64,000 nt of DNA from Sulfuricurvum sp. PD_MW2 (lineage in GTDB: Bacteria; Campylobacterota; Campylobacteria; Campylobacterales; Sulfurimonadaceae): the NCBI RefSeq assembly GCF_002633015.1, contig NZ_NSIU01000001.1, forward strand, positions 1 through 64,000, written 5' to 3'. Each line of letters begins with the position of its first letter. Within the stretch, counting starts at the first letter, position 1. A program made the position numbers and the translations under genes. A model generated the notes under the pieces. It ran no database searches, was not told the DNA's origin, and was given only the letters and a program-made list of their open reading frames with translations. Positions 35,955 through 44,368 of this stretch are shown here, piece after piece.

Positions 35955-35983
35955 ATGCCGTGATTACAGGCATTTAACGGCAT
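35955..35983. promoter_or_regulatory. Inverted repeat upstream of the molybdoenzyme operon
   Basis: ATGCCGT and ACGGCAT arms (7 bp) are 15 bp apart, about 70-98 bp upstream of the first gene. A GGCATTT direct repeat (10-bp step) overlaps it. It could be an operator; no regulator gene is adjacent. The rest of 35886-36080 holds no gene. Confidence 0.35.
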
Positions 35984-36080
35984 TTCTGCTGGGTTGATGA
36001 TAGCTAAAATAGAATAAACCAAAACTAAATGCAAAACGCATTTTGCTATAACTTTTTGATATGTTACCGTTTGTAAAAAT

Positions 36081-36103
36081 AAACTCTCGTCATTAGAGAG
36101 TTT
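36081..36103 (-). terminator. Terminator of hisD
   Basis: AAACTCTC-GTCATTA-GAGAGTTT, an eight-bp stem, lies 16 bp after the hisD stop codon. On the minus strand it is followed by ATTTTTA, a good rho-independent shape. Confidence 0.65.
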
Positions 36104-36118
36104 AATAATAAGGAGATT

Positions 36119-37411
36119 TTAGAGGTCTAAGCGGCAGCGGACAGAAGCTTCATGAGCTCCTAAACCTTCGGTATTTGCGATAAGAGCGCATGCTTCACCG
36201 ATCTCATTGATCGCTTGACGTGAAAAAGAGATGATAGAAGATTTTTTCATAAAATTTTCAACACCGAGCGGTGAATAGAATTTTGCGGTTCCACCTGTTG
36301 GAAGGGTATGATTCGGGCCTGCTACATAATCCCCGATCGCTTCAGGGGTGTAGTGACCCAAGAAAATCGCTCCGGCATGCTTGATTGATGGCAACAATGC
36401 AAAAGGGTTGTCAGTTGCGACTTCGAGATGTTCCGGAGCTATCTCGTTCATCAGCTTCACCGCTTCTTCCATCGATTCGGTGACGATAATTGCCGCACGT
36501 TCATTGATGGATTTACGGGCAATCTCTTCACGCGGAAGTTTTTTTAACCATACCTCAATCTCTTGTGCACACGCATCCGCAAATTTTTGTGATGGGGTAA
36601 TCAAAATTGAACTTGCCATCTCATCGTGTTCCGCTTGTGATAAAAGATCGATAGCAATATGCGATGGATTCGCTGAATCATCGGCCAATACACCGATCTC
36701 GCTTGGTCCTGCGATCATGTCGATGTTGACTTCTCCAAACACCATTTTTTTCGCTGTTGCAACGAATATATTTCCCGGACCGGTGATGACATCCACTTTT
36801 GGAATCGTTGCCGTTCCGTATGCCATCGCAGCGATAGCACTGGCTCCACCCACTTTAAACACTTCGCTAACACCGCATAAATGGCATGCTGCCAAAAGGA
36901 GTTCATTGGGTTCATTGTCCGGTGTCGGTGTTGTGACGACAATGTGTTCAACTCCTGCTACCTGAGCCGGAATCACATTCATCAACAACGAACTCGGGTA
37001 CGCTGCTTTTCCACCGGGGATATAAAGACCCGCTCGATCGACCGGCGTCACTTTTTGACCCAAAATCGTCCCATTGGCTTCTGTATCAAACCAGCTTTTC
37101 GGCAATTGCTTTTCATGATACACTTTGATGCGGTCATACGCTAAATGCAGCGATGCTTTGAGGGTAGGATTCAACGCTTCATACGCTCTTTTCATCTCTG
37201 CGGCATCAATTCGAAGATCTGAACCCTCAGAGGGAGTCCATCGGTCAAATTTTGCAATATGCGCCATTAGGGCTGCATCGCCTTGGGTTCGGATATCATC
37301 AATCAGCCCTTTAACGATCGAAGAGACATGCTCCATATCCATTTTCCCACGTCCTAAAAGTTCGTCGAAAACGGATTGAAAATTAGATTCTTTTGTATGT
37401 ATCAACGTCAT
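36119..37411 (-). CDS. hisD: Histidinol dehydrogenase
   Basis: A 430-residue zinc enzyme that oxidises histidinol to histidine with two NAD. Signatures visible: GLYIPGGKAAYPSSLLMN, DVITGPGNIFVATAKK, DMIAGPSEIGVL, SQAEHDEMASS (zinc ligands Gln and His), and EIAPEHLEVATD. The start is put at ATG 37411, preceded by AAGGAT; an upstream reading to 37489 would cover the end of the thioredoxin-like gene and adds a basic tail foreign to the family. It is the last gene of an aroK-thioredoxin-hisD run. Confidence 0.95.
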   Translation of the reverse strand: MTLIHTKESNFQSVFDELLGRGKMDMEHVSSIVKGLIDDIRTQGDAALMAHIAKFDRWTPSEGSDLRIDAAEMKRAYEALNPTLKASLHLAYDRIKVYHEKQLPKSWFDTEANGTILGQKVTPVDRAGLYIPGGKAAYPSSLLMNVIPAQVAGVEHIVVTTPTPDNEPNELLLAACHLCGVSEVFKVGGASAIAAMAYGTATIPKVDVITGPGNIFVATAKKMVFGEVNIDMIAGPSEIGVLADDSANPSHIAIDLLSQAEHDEMASSILITPSQKFADACAQEIEVWLKKLPREEIARKSINERAAIIVTESMEEAVKLMNEIAPEHLEVATDNPFALLPSIKHAGAIFLGHYTPEAIGDYVAGPNHTLPTGGTAKFYSPLGVENFMKKSSIISFSRQAINEIGEACALIANTEGLGAHEASVRCRLDL

Positions 37412-37424
37412 AGTCTTATCCTTT

Positions 37425-37838
37425 TTACTTTTGCGCCGTATTGGTTTTGTATTCTTGTTTGACGATATCAAGCGCTTTGAGGAATTCATCGCTCTCTATA
37501 GCACCCATAATCGGTTCAAACATCGGTGTTCTCTCTTTTATAAACCACGTTGCCGGGGTTCCGGGAGTCATCAATGACGGAGGGACACTCCCCTCATCAA
37601 CGACTCCTTCATACGCAACAAAATCACGATTGAGCACAGCAACCACTTTTTGGTTTTTGAGGGTTTTTTGTTTGAGAACTTCACACCATCGACAGCCGTT
37701 TTTAGTTACCAATACCATTAACGGTTTTTTTTCTTTTACGGAACGTTCAACCGCAGAAGTGATATCTTTTTCCCATTTTACTTCTGCCGCAGACAACGAA
37801 AGAATCGCTAATGCAAGCGCTAATATGATTTTGATCAT
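37425..37838 (-). CDS. Periplasmic thioredoxin-like protein (CxxC)
   Basis: A 137-residue protein with a signal peptide (MIKIILALALAILSLSAA) and a thioredoxin fold. The active-site motif is CRWC in KNGCRWCEVLK, and cis-Pro is likely at GTPATWF. This pattern resembles SoxW/DUF255-type thioredoxins that keep periplasmic proteins reduced. It overlaps aroK by 4 bp. A link to sulfur oxidation (Sox) is possible in this lineage, but no sox genes lie in the window. Confidence 0.75.
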   Translation of the reverse strand: MIKIILALALAILSLSAAEVKWEKDITSAVERSVKEKKPLMVLVTKNGCRWCEVLKQKTLKNQKVVAVLNRDFVAYEGVVDEGSVPPSLMTPGTPATWFIKERTPMFEPIMGAIESDEFLKALDIVKQEYKTNTAQK

Positions 37839-38347
37839 TTTGCTTTTACCTTTTTGAGGATCTCTTTGGCAATTTTAGGAATCTCTTTACCATCGACATC
37901 AATCACGATATCGGCTGCTTTCAGATAAAGAGGAAAACGCTCTTCATACAGTGCACGTGCTCTCTCCAGATCTTGAAACAACGGTCTTTTTTTGAGTTTT
38001 TTCTCGGCATTTGGATGCTCTAAAATTCGTTGATAGATAACATCAAACGGTGCATTTAACAAAACGACCGTACCTACTTTTTTGAGATTGGGAACTTTAT
38101 AAAATCCCCCTCCGGTTGAAATGAGTGTATTTTCCACACTTTTTTTCAACCAACGTGCGACTTTGCGTTCTAAGGCACGGAAGTATTCCTCACCCTCTTC
38201 TTCAAAAATCTTTTTGATACGGCGATTTTCCATGCTCTCGATAATATCATCCGTATCCAGCGCTACCATTTTAGAGACCTTGACGATCTCTCGCGCTACG
38301 GAACCTTTACCGACTCCCATAAAACCGATTAAGACGATGTTTTTCAT
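37835..38347 (-). CDS. aroK: Shikimate kinase
   Basis: A 170-residue P-loop kinase that phosphorylates shikimate in the chorismate pathway. The Walker A motif is GFMGVGKGS, substrate binding is at DTDDIIE, and the second substrate loop is ISTGGGFY; the lid arginine is in KKRPLF. Length is normal. It starts the aroK-thioredoxin-hisD operon and is divergent from the cupin gene (about 60 bp between them). Confidence 0.92.
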   Translation of the reverse strand: MKNIVLIGFMGVGKGSVAREIVKVSKMVALDTDDIIESMENRRIKKIFEEEGEEYFRALERKVARWLKKSVENTLISTGGGFYKVPNLKKVGTVVLLNAPFDVIYQRILEHPNAEKKLKKRPLFQDLERARALYEERFPLYLKAADIVIDVDGKEIPKIAKEILKKVKAK

Positions 38348-38409
38348 AAATTCTCTACTCTTGGTTTATAATGTGACATCATATCATGCGTAAACTTAGG
38401 AGTATTTTC

Positions 38410-38718
38410 TTGATTCATGTAAGCAATCTTCATCAAACCCCAAGCCCCGATCAAAACAGTGAACATTTTACGACCATTTTGGATAACGGCAGTTTGAGAA
38501 TTGAAGCAATCCGATCCTGGCTCAAAACTCCGGGAGAACTCTACAATCAAGAACAAGACGAATGGGTAGTGTTAATAGAAGGGGAAGCAAAGCTTGAAGT
38601 CGAAAATCAAATTCTCAACTTACAAAGAGGCGATTATCTATTTATCCCGAAACATACCCCACACAGGGTACATTCGACGTCCAAAGATGCCCTTTGGATC
38701 GGTATCTTTAGCTCTTAA
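38410..38718 (+). CDS. Small cupin-fold protein
   Basis: A 102-residue single-domain cupin. Cupin motif 1 is seen in [15 protein letters not shown] and motif 2 in [19 protein letters not shown]. The metal-binding set appears reduced in motif 1 (no HxH) and keeps the His of motif 2. TTG 38410 is preferred because TAGGAG lies seven bases upstream; an ATG at 38386 would lack a ribosome site. It converges on the chemoreceptor gene with an 11-bp overlap. No ligand can be proposed. Confidence 0.7.
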   Translation: MIHVSNLHQTPSPDQNSEHFTTILDNGSLRIEAIRSWLKTPGELYNQEQDEWVVLIEGEAKLEVENQILNLQRGDYLFIPKHTPHRVHSTSKDALWIGIFSS

Positions 38719-40295
38719 ATTCGTTAATACGGGCCGAAAGCGATTGTGCGACCTGCATCAACTGCGCGGAATCGTTTTGAATTTGCTCAACACTTTTTTT
38801 GTTCGATTCAGATACGACATTGATTTGTGATATTTTTTCAATAATCCATTCAATATGTCCAACGACTTCAACAGAATCGTTATAAGAGCGTTGCGCAACA
38901 CTGACAGAGCGTTCCATCTCTGAAGATGTCGCTGAAATTTTCTCTTCCACTTCATTCGAAATAACGGTCAAAGCGTTCATGTTTTTCGCATTTTCACCCA
39001 TTTTATCGCTCACGTCATTAATCGACTGTACAATGGTTCCGACACTGATTTCAATTTCGGTCAAACTTTTTTGAGTACGTTCTGCCAATTTGCGCACCTC
39101 ATCGGCGACAACGGCAAACCCTCGTCCGTGCTCACCCGCACGGGCCGCTTCAATTGCCGCATTGAGGGCAAGAAGGTTCGTTTGATCCGCGATGTCTTTG
39201 ATAACACCGAGAACATTTTTGACCTGATCGGCATCATTACGCAGTGATACAAGTTGGGAAGACATCTCTTGTTCCGTTTCAATAAACCCTTCAACCTCTT
39301 CAACAAGACGGTACAAGGCATCTTTTGCCGTCACCAGTTCTTCATTTGCATTGGCAACATTACGCTGTGTTTGTTCTGAAATCGCAATAGCACCGGAGAG
39401 AATATCTTTGATCGATTGGCTTTTTTGCGTTGTCGATTCAACAATTTGACGCTCTTGTTCTACCCCGCCTGAAATCGTATGAGTTGCCTCCGTGATGGTT
39501 GTCGCGATCGTAGAGTTTTGACGCCCTAAATCTTTGACTTCGGACCGTCTCTTGAACCATCGAAACGAAATTATTAACTGCTCTTGCGGCATCTGAGAAT
39601 TCATCTTTTTTGGTCACTTCAAGACGTTTTGTCAAATCTTTGTCACCACTTACAAGGGCTCTTGTGCGATTTCTCAATTCTTGCAGAGGACTTAAAACCT
39701 CTTTTCCAAAGAAAATGTTCATGACAGCAATAAATACGATAACAACAACACTAAGCGCAATCAACAATACGGTTTGTGTTTTAGCAATTTCTTCATCATT
39801 CTTCTCAAGAGAGATCACTAAATCCATCACCCCAAGAACATGACCTACTTCAATGTTGGTATGACACGAAAGACAACGCTGTTCTGCGATAAGCGGTTGC
39901 AATAGACGAATCGTATGTTTTCCGTCCGTTGTTTTTTCAATAACTTGAGGCTGTTTTGTTTTAAATACTTCTTGAATCATCGGTTCATCGCTGAACTTGG
40001 CTTCAGGTGCCAATAAATCGATAACCGCTTGAGATTTTTCAACTTTTAACCCATCGATTCCATCAATTTTTTGTGCTTTTGCAATCGTATCGGCAACGAT
40101 AGCAGGATCACCGGCAAGCATACTGCCCGTTAGCGTTTGAAAAATTGACTCGCTCAACATCGTCAATGATCGTTTGGCCGTATCGTTCGAAAATTCGTTA
40201 AAGGTAGTGGTCAGATACCAATAGATAGCCCCTAACCCCATAAAACTAAACATCAACGTTGAGAATATAATTTTTGATTTGACAGTATTTAACAT
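38708..40295 (-). pseudogene. Chemoreceptor (MCP) with periplasmic CxxCH, split by a frameshift
   Basis: Two overlapping frames encode one methyl-accepting chemotaxis protein of about 528 residues. The first part (40295 to about 39548) has a membrane helix, a periplasmic domain with CLSCH (Cys141, Cys144, His145) followed by VLGVMDLVI, a second helix (about 164-187) and a HAMP-like domain to FVSMVQETV. The second (about 39545-38708) holds the complete signalling domain with [19 protein letters not shown]. Removing one C of the CC at about 39546-39547 restores the reading frame ([13 protein letters not shown]). The start ATG 40295 has GGAG upstream; 40307 is GTG within that site. It is a natural mutation or a sequencing error; otherwise all domains are intact. 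Confidence 0.75.
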
Positions 40296-40325
40296 CCAAA
40301 GCTCCACTGTTATTATCGGTGTATG

Positions 40326-41699
40326 TTATTGTACCGTATATCGGTCACCTTTTTGCGGTAATGTAACGATTCCTTCTAAACTTTGCAGTTTTACCGGCAA
40401 ATTCATCGGCCGACGCATTGATACGGGATCCACCTTGCTGACACTAAAATGAAGATGTGGCCCACTGCTGTTTCCTGTATTGCCTGAATAGCCGATCAAC
40501 TCCCCTTTTGCAATTTTTTTCCCAATCGCCACAAGGGCTCCCCCTTGTTTTAAATGATAGTAATTTCCCATCGTTCCATCACGGTGTTCGATAATAACGT
40601 AATTGGCATATTGGCGATATTCAGCCCCTACACCGCCGAAATTGCTACTCCCTTCTGAGCCAACGACTATCCCCTCCCGAGCTGCATATATGGGAGTTCC
40701 GACCGGAACCGGAAAATCGACCGCATACGCAGAGAACCCTTTGTGTGTTGATTCCCCGTTGTAACCTTGCGAAACATTGACAACCGATCCGGAGCTAAAA
40801 GGGAGCTTATAGATATAGCTATCCTGATGTACGGCAAAAGCAGAGCCTCTTGCCCATCCATACGAAGATCGATAATTTACCGGCAACTCAGGCGCAATAC
40901 GGGTGAGTTCCAAAACCCGTTTTTTACTCCGACCGGGGATCTCAATAAAAAGGGGGATTTTGCCAGAGGATTTGAGATTGCTCAACAACTCAAAATCGAT
41001 ACTCATCGTCACCGTATACGGATTTAAATTTTCCGCTTCAAACTCAAATCCCCCGGATCCGGTAGCTTCAGCGCTCAATATCACGCTATTGCGTGAGCCT
41101 GTTTGAGCTGTTTTTTTGATGTTCGAAACTTCAGAACGTTTTAGAATACGTAAATGTTCTTCATACGCTTGTTCTTGTTCGATGGCGATCTTGATACTTT
41201 TTTCTTCCAATTCCTGTTCATCGCATAACGCATCGATACTGCGAATCGAATGATGCGGATAGTTTTTTTGATAAAACGCGATCACTTCAGAACGGATTCG
41301 CGGGTGTTTGAGCGGATCCAGCGGCACAGAGATCAAATCCTCAAAGCTTTTCTTATCCGCTTTGGCCATCGCAGTATCCAGAGATTTGCGATACAACAGA
41401 TCAATAGACTCTTTTGTCCGGGACAATTCACGCAAATCTTGCAGATATGCATTCATCCGTTTGTCATCCGCATGCTCGGAATCGGAGAGTTCTTTTCCCA
41501 TAAGCAATGTTGTTTCCATCCGGTTCAAAAAACTGCGTAATAGCTGTTTGTTGGGTTCCATGATCGGTTTTTGGCTCAGTTTTTCAATCGAAACGCTACT
41601 TTTTTGAAGCGGTTCTGCAAGAGAATTGTATAGAAGCGGACTCGAAGCGGCAAATAAAACCCCATACGACGCAAAAACAAATATGCCAATACGTCTCAC
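40326..41699 (-). CDS. M23-family peptidoglycan endopeptidase
   Basis: A 457-residue secreted protein. The GTG start, with GAGG upstream, is followed by a signal peptide (MRRIGIFVFASYGVLFAASS). Residues 35-180 are helical. The LytM/M23 domain (about 320-430) has the zinc motif GPHLHF with HxH and the upstream His in YAVDFPVPVGTPIYAAREG. This architecture resembles the cell-shape DD-endopeptidases of Helicobacter (Csd1-3 type), but I cannot pick one. It is followed after about 30 bp by the chemoreceptor gene on the same strand. Confidence 0.85.
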   Translation of the reverse strand: MRRIGIFVFASYGVLFAASSPLLYNSLAEPLQKSSVSIEKLSQKPIMEPNKQLLRSFLNRMETTLLMGKELSDSEHADDKRMNAYLQDLRELSRTKESIDLLYRKSLDTAMAKADKKSFEDLISVPLDPLKHPRIRSEVIAFYQKNYPHHSIRSIDALCDEQELEEKSIKIAIEQEQAYEEHLRILKRSEVSNIKKTAQTGSRNSVILSAEATGSGGFEFEAENLNPYTVTMSIDFELLSNLKSSGKIPLFIEIPGRSKKRVLELTRIAPELPVNYRSSYGWARGSAFAVHQDSYIYKLPFSSGSVVNVSQGYNGESTHKGFSAYAVDFPVPVGTPIYAAREGIVVGSEGSSNFGGVGAEYRQYANYVIIEHRDGTMGNYYHLKQGGALVAIGKKIAKGELIGYSGNTGNSSGPHLHFSVSKVDPVSMRRPMNLPVKLQSLEGIVTLPQKGDRYTVQ

Positions 41700-41742
41700 C
41701 CGAACCTCTTTTTATTTAATTCTATCATTATTCCTCTAACGT

Positions 41743-41748
41743 TATAAT
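41743..41748 (+). promoter_or_regulatory. -10 box of fba
   Basis: A consensus TATAAT, 28 bp upstream of the fba ATG. A GTGGGGT ribosome site lies between. Confidence 0.55.
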
Positions 41749-41776
41749 ATCGTCAATTTTAACAGTGGGGTAAACA

Positions 41777-42859
41777 ATGTCCGTAAAAATCTTAGATGTA
41801 ATGAAGCCGGGAGTCCTCTTCGGCGATGATGTACAAAAACTCTTTGAAATTGCAAAACAAGAGGGATTTGCACTCCCTGCGGTCAATGTAGTCAACACAG
41901 ATTCCATCAATGGTGTCCTCGAAGCGGCTAAACTGGTCAATTCACCGGTAATTATTCAGTTTTCTAACGGTGGGGCAAGCTATTTTGCCGGAAAAGGGCT
42001 TAGCAATGATGATGAAAAAGCAGCTATTGCCGGTGCAATCAGCGGAGCGATGCATGTTCACATGATGGCGGAGGCGTACGGTATTCCTGTCATCTTGCAT
42101 ACGGACCACGCTGCTCGCAAACTTCTTCCATGGATCGATGCGTTGCTTGATGCGGGTGAAAAACATTATGCGCAATACGGAAAACCGCTTTTTAGTTCCC
42201 ACATGCTTGATTTGTCTGAAGAATCACTCGAAGAGAACGTTGAAACGTGTGTCGAGTACATGAAACGGATGGATAAAATCGGTATGACCCTCGAGATTGA
42301 GTTGGGTGTTACCGGCGGTGAAGAAGACGGTGTTGATAACTCCAACATCGATAACGCCCTCCTCTATACTCAACCCGAAGATGTTGCGTATGCGTTTGAG
42401 AAACTCAGCGCAGTAAGCAATCGATTCACAATTGCTGCATCATTCGGAAACGTTCACGGTGTCTATAAACCCGGTAACGTCGTCCTCACTCCGATCATTT
42501 TGGACAACTCACAAAAATACATCAAAGAAAATTTTGCAACCGCATCCGATAAACCAGTCAATTTCGTTTTCCACGGCGGTTCTGGTTCTACCCATGAAGA
42601 GATCCGAGAAGCGATCAGCTACGGTGTTATCAAAATGAACATCGATACCGATACCCAATGGGCAACATGGGAAGGGGTAAAAGATTACTACGAAAAATAC
42701 AAAGATTATCTCCAAGGACAAATCGGAAATCCAGAAGGGGAAGAAAAGCCGAATAAAAAATACTATGACCCGCGTAAATGGCTCCGTGACGGACAAAAAA
42801 CGTTGGTTAATCGTGTCAAAATAGCGTTTGAAGATTTGAACGCTATCGATAGAAACTAA
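41777..42859 (+). CDS. fba: Class II fructose-bisphosphate aldolase
   Basis: A 360-residue zinc aldolase joining or splitting fructose-1,6-bisphosphate. Here it most likely works in the gluconeogenic direction from carbon fixed by the reductive TCA cycle. Zinc and catalytic motifs: VILHTDHAARK (Asp and His), ELGVTGGEEDGV, FGNVHGVY, and FHGGSGSTHEEI. The length is that of the class IIA group (E. coli FbaA). It is a single-gene unit ending in a bidirectional terminator. Confidence 0.96.
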   Translation: MSVKILDVMKPGVLFGDDVQKLFEIAKQEGFALPAVNVVNTDSINGVLEAAKLVNSPVIIQFSNGGASYFAGKGLSNDDEKAAIAGAISGAMHVHMMAEAYGIPVILHTDHAARKLLPWIDALLDAGEKHYAQYGKPLFSSHMLDLSEESLEENVETCVEYMKRMDKIGMTLEIELGVTGGEEDGVDNSNIDNALLYTQPEDVAYAFEKLSAVSNRFTIAASFGNVHGVYKPGNVVLTPIILDNSQKYIKENFATASDKPVNFVFHGGSGSTHEEIREAISYGVIKMNIDTDTQWATWEGVKDYYEKYKDYLQGQIGNPEGEEKPNKKYYDPRKWLRDGQKTLVNRVKIAFEDLNAIDRN

Positions 42860-42865
42860 TCTTTA

Positions 42866-42887
42866 TTTTCCCGCTTTCGCGGGAAAA
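42866..42887. terminator. Bidirectional terminator between fba and a Sel1 gene
   Basis: TTTTCCCGC-TTTC-GCGGGAAAA is a perfect nine-bp stem with T/A ends on both sides, located between convergent genes. Confidence 0.75.
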
Positions 42888-42903
42888 TCGATCTCCTCTT
42901 TTA

Positions 42904-43200
42904 TCATGGAGTATCGTACGAAAGAGCCATATTGGCACATCCCAGAGACTCTTTTGCACGGCATGCTTGGGCATACAAGGTAGACGCTTTGTATTTGTTT
43001 TGAGCGATCCCCTCCCCTTTTTCATACATCATACCAAGATTCAAACACCCTTTTGCATTCCCTTGATCACACGAGAGGTTAAATGCACTCACCGCGTCTA
43101 AATACCGTTTTTGATCCAATGCCATTTTCCCATCACTCAATGCATCCGCAAAACAGACCGTTGCAGTTGATGCAATGATTAATCCTACTATTGTTTTCAT
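42904..43200 (-). CDS. Short secreted Sel1-repeat protein
   Basis: A 98-residue protein with a signal peptide (to about Ala19) and about two Sel1/TPR-like repeats (LSCDQGNAKGCLNLGMMYEKG and CRAKESLGCANMALSYD). The Cys pairs inside the repeats match the disulfide-linked Helicobacter cysteine-rich proteins (Hcp), which are longer. The last repeat is cut short by the stop codon. It is likely periplasmic; no partner is apparent. AGGAAA precedes the ATG. Confidence 0.7.
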   Translation of the reverse strand: MKTIVGLIIASTATVCFADALSDGKMALDQKRYLDAVSAFNLSCDQGNAKGCLNLGMMYEKGEGIAQNKYKASTLYAQACRAKESLGCANMALSYDTP

Positions 43201-43249
43201 GTGATTTTTCCTTTTTTTGTTACTGTTTTATGAAAAGTTGTTATGCCGA

Positions 43250-44158
43250 TTAACGATTTCCCAAAGGCTCTCCTTTGATAGGATGTGCCGGTACTATACT
43301 TACCGAGCATGTCATCCCCGCACTGAGATTAAAACCTTCTGGAATCTCATCAATATGGATACGCACCGGTATACGCTGAGCCAACCGAACCCAAGTAAAA
43401 ATCGGATTGACATTTGCCAGAAGTCTTCCATCTGTAACGTTGTCACGGTCACTGATTCCGCGAGCAATACTTTCAACATGTCCTTTGAGAACATACTTTG
43501 TTCCCAGCATCTTCATTTGAGCTTTATCTCCGATATGGATCAAAGAGAGTTTATGCTCTTCAAAATACCCATATACCCAGAATGATCCTTCCGTCACAAG
43601 TGCCATTCTCTTTTCACCTGCTTGAACATAATCACCCTTACGAAGGAGTAAGTTCGATACCCATCCATCATTCGGTGCACGAACGGCAGAGCGTTCTAAA
43701 TCGAGTTTTGCGGTCTCAACCTGTGCCAAAGCCTCCTCATATTTTGCACGGGCAATTTGAGCATCATAGAGAGCATCATCACGTTCTTCACTTGATACCG
43801 TTTCCGCATCAGCACTGCTTCGGCGAGAGGATCGATGTTTTTTCATCTCATATTCGGCTTTTCGTGTCTGGGCAATCGCTTGAGCTTCTGTAAGAGCATG
43901 ATGGAAACGCTCTTCATCGATTTGATAGAGCAATTCCCCTTTATGAACAAACTGGTTATCCACAACAGCAATACGGCTCACCAATCCACCGACATCAGGT
44001 GCCACCATTACGACATCAGCACGTACACGACCATCTCGGGTCCATGCGCTGTTCATATAGTTATCCCATAACATCAACCCAAAAAAAACCGCTAACGAAA
44101 CAACCGCAAACGTAATCGCAAAACGGAGAAGTTTGACCCATTTGATATTTTTATTCAT
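43250..44158 (-). CDS. Efflux membrane-fusion protein, HlyD/AaeA-like
   Basis: A 302-residue periplasmic adaptor anchored by one N-terminal helix (about 12-31). A biotinyl-lipoyl-like segment (VDNQFVHKGELLYQIDEE) precedes a coiled coil (about 75-150) and a second lipoyl half (SAVRAPNDGWVSNLLLRKGDYV). The final beta-barrel region is present. It closes the NodT-FUSC-DUF1656-HlyD operon, so it should bridge the FUSC inner-membrane protein to the outer-membrane channel in aromatic-acid or drug export. AAGGAAG precedes the ATG. Confidence 0.85.
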   Translation of the reverse strand: MNKNIKWVKLLRFAITFAVVSLAVFFGLMLWDNYMNSAWTRDGRVRADVVMVAPDVGGLVSRIAVVDNQFVHKGELLYQIDEERFHHALTEAQAIAQTRKAEYEMKKHRSSRRSSADAETVSSEERDDALYDAQIARAKYEEALAQVETAKLDLERSAVRAPNDGWVSNLLLRKGDYVQAGEKRMALVTEGSFWVYGYFEEHKLSLIHIGDKAQMKMLGTKYVLKGHVESIARGISDRDNVTDGRLLANVNPIFTWVRLAQRIPVRIHIDEIPEGFNLSAGMTCSVSIVPAHPIKGEPLGNR

Positions 44159-44167
44159 AAGACTTCC

Positions 44168-44368
44168 TTAGCGATAAATAAATAAACATGGAATCGTAAA
44201 CAAGCAAACGAATATCGCCGTACGAAACAATCCGGGATGCCAAACATAGTTATAAAGCCCTCCATCCGCCATCAGGCGATCAATCAATATCTGCACAACT
44301 GCAGCAATTACAAAAATAGGGAGTAATGTCGGCATTTGAATACCAAAAAGTGTAATATCTAACGGCAT
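44168..44368 (-). CDS. DUF1656/AaeX-like small membrane protein
   Basis: A 66-residue protein with two membrane helices (about 10-28 and 45-63), resembling AaeX-type DUF1656 proteins that accompany AaeAB efflux genes. AAGGAGGAG precedes the ATG, and the gene overlaps the FUSC gene by 10 bp. Its role in the pump is not known. Confidence 0.8.
   Translation of the reverse strand: MPLDITLFGIQMPTLLPIFVIAAVVQILIDRLMADGGLYNYVWHPGLFRTAIFVCLFTIPCLFIYR

Noticed and set aside
36381-36965. 194-codon reading frame opposite hisD
   Set aside because: Shadow frame of a well-supported hisD; composition is Ser/Ile-rich as expected from the reverse strand of the gene.
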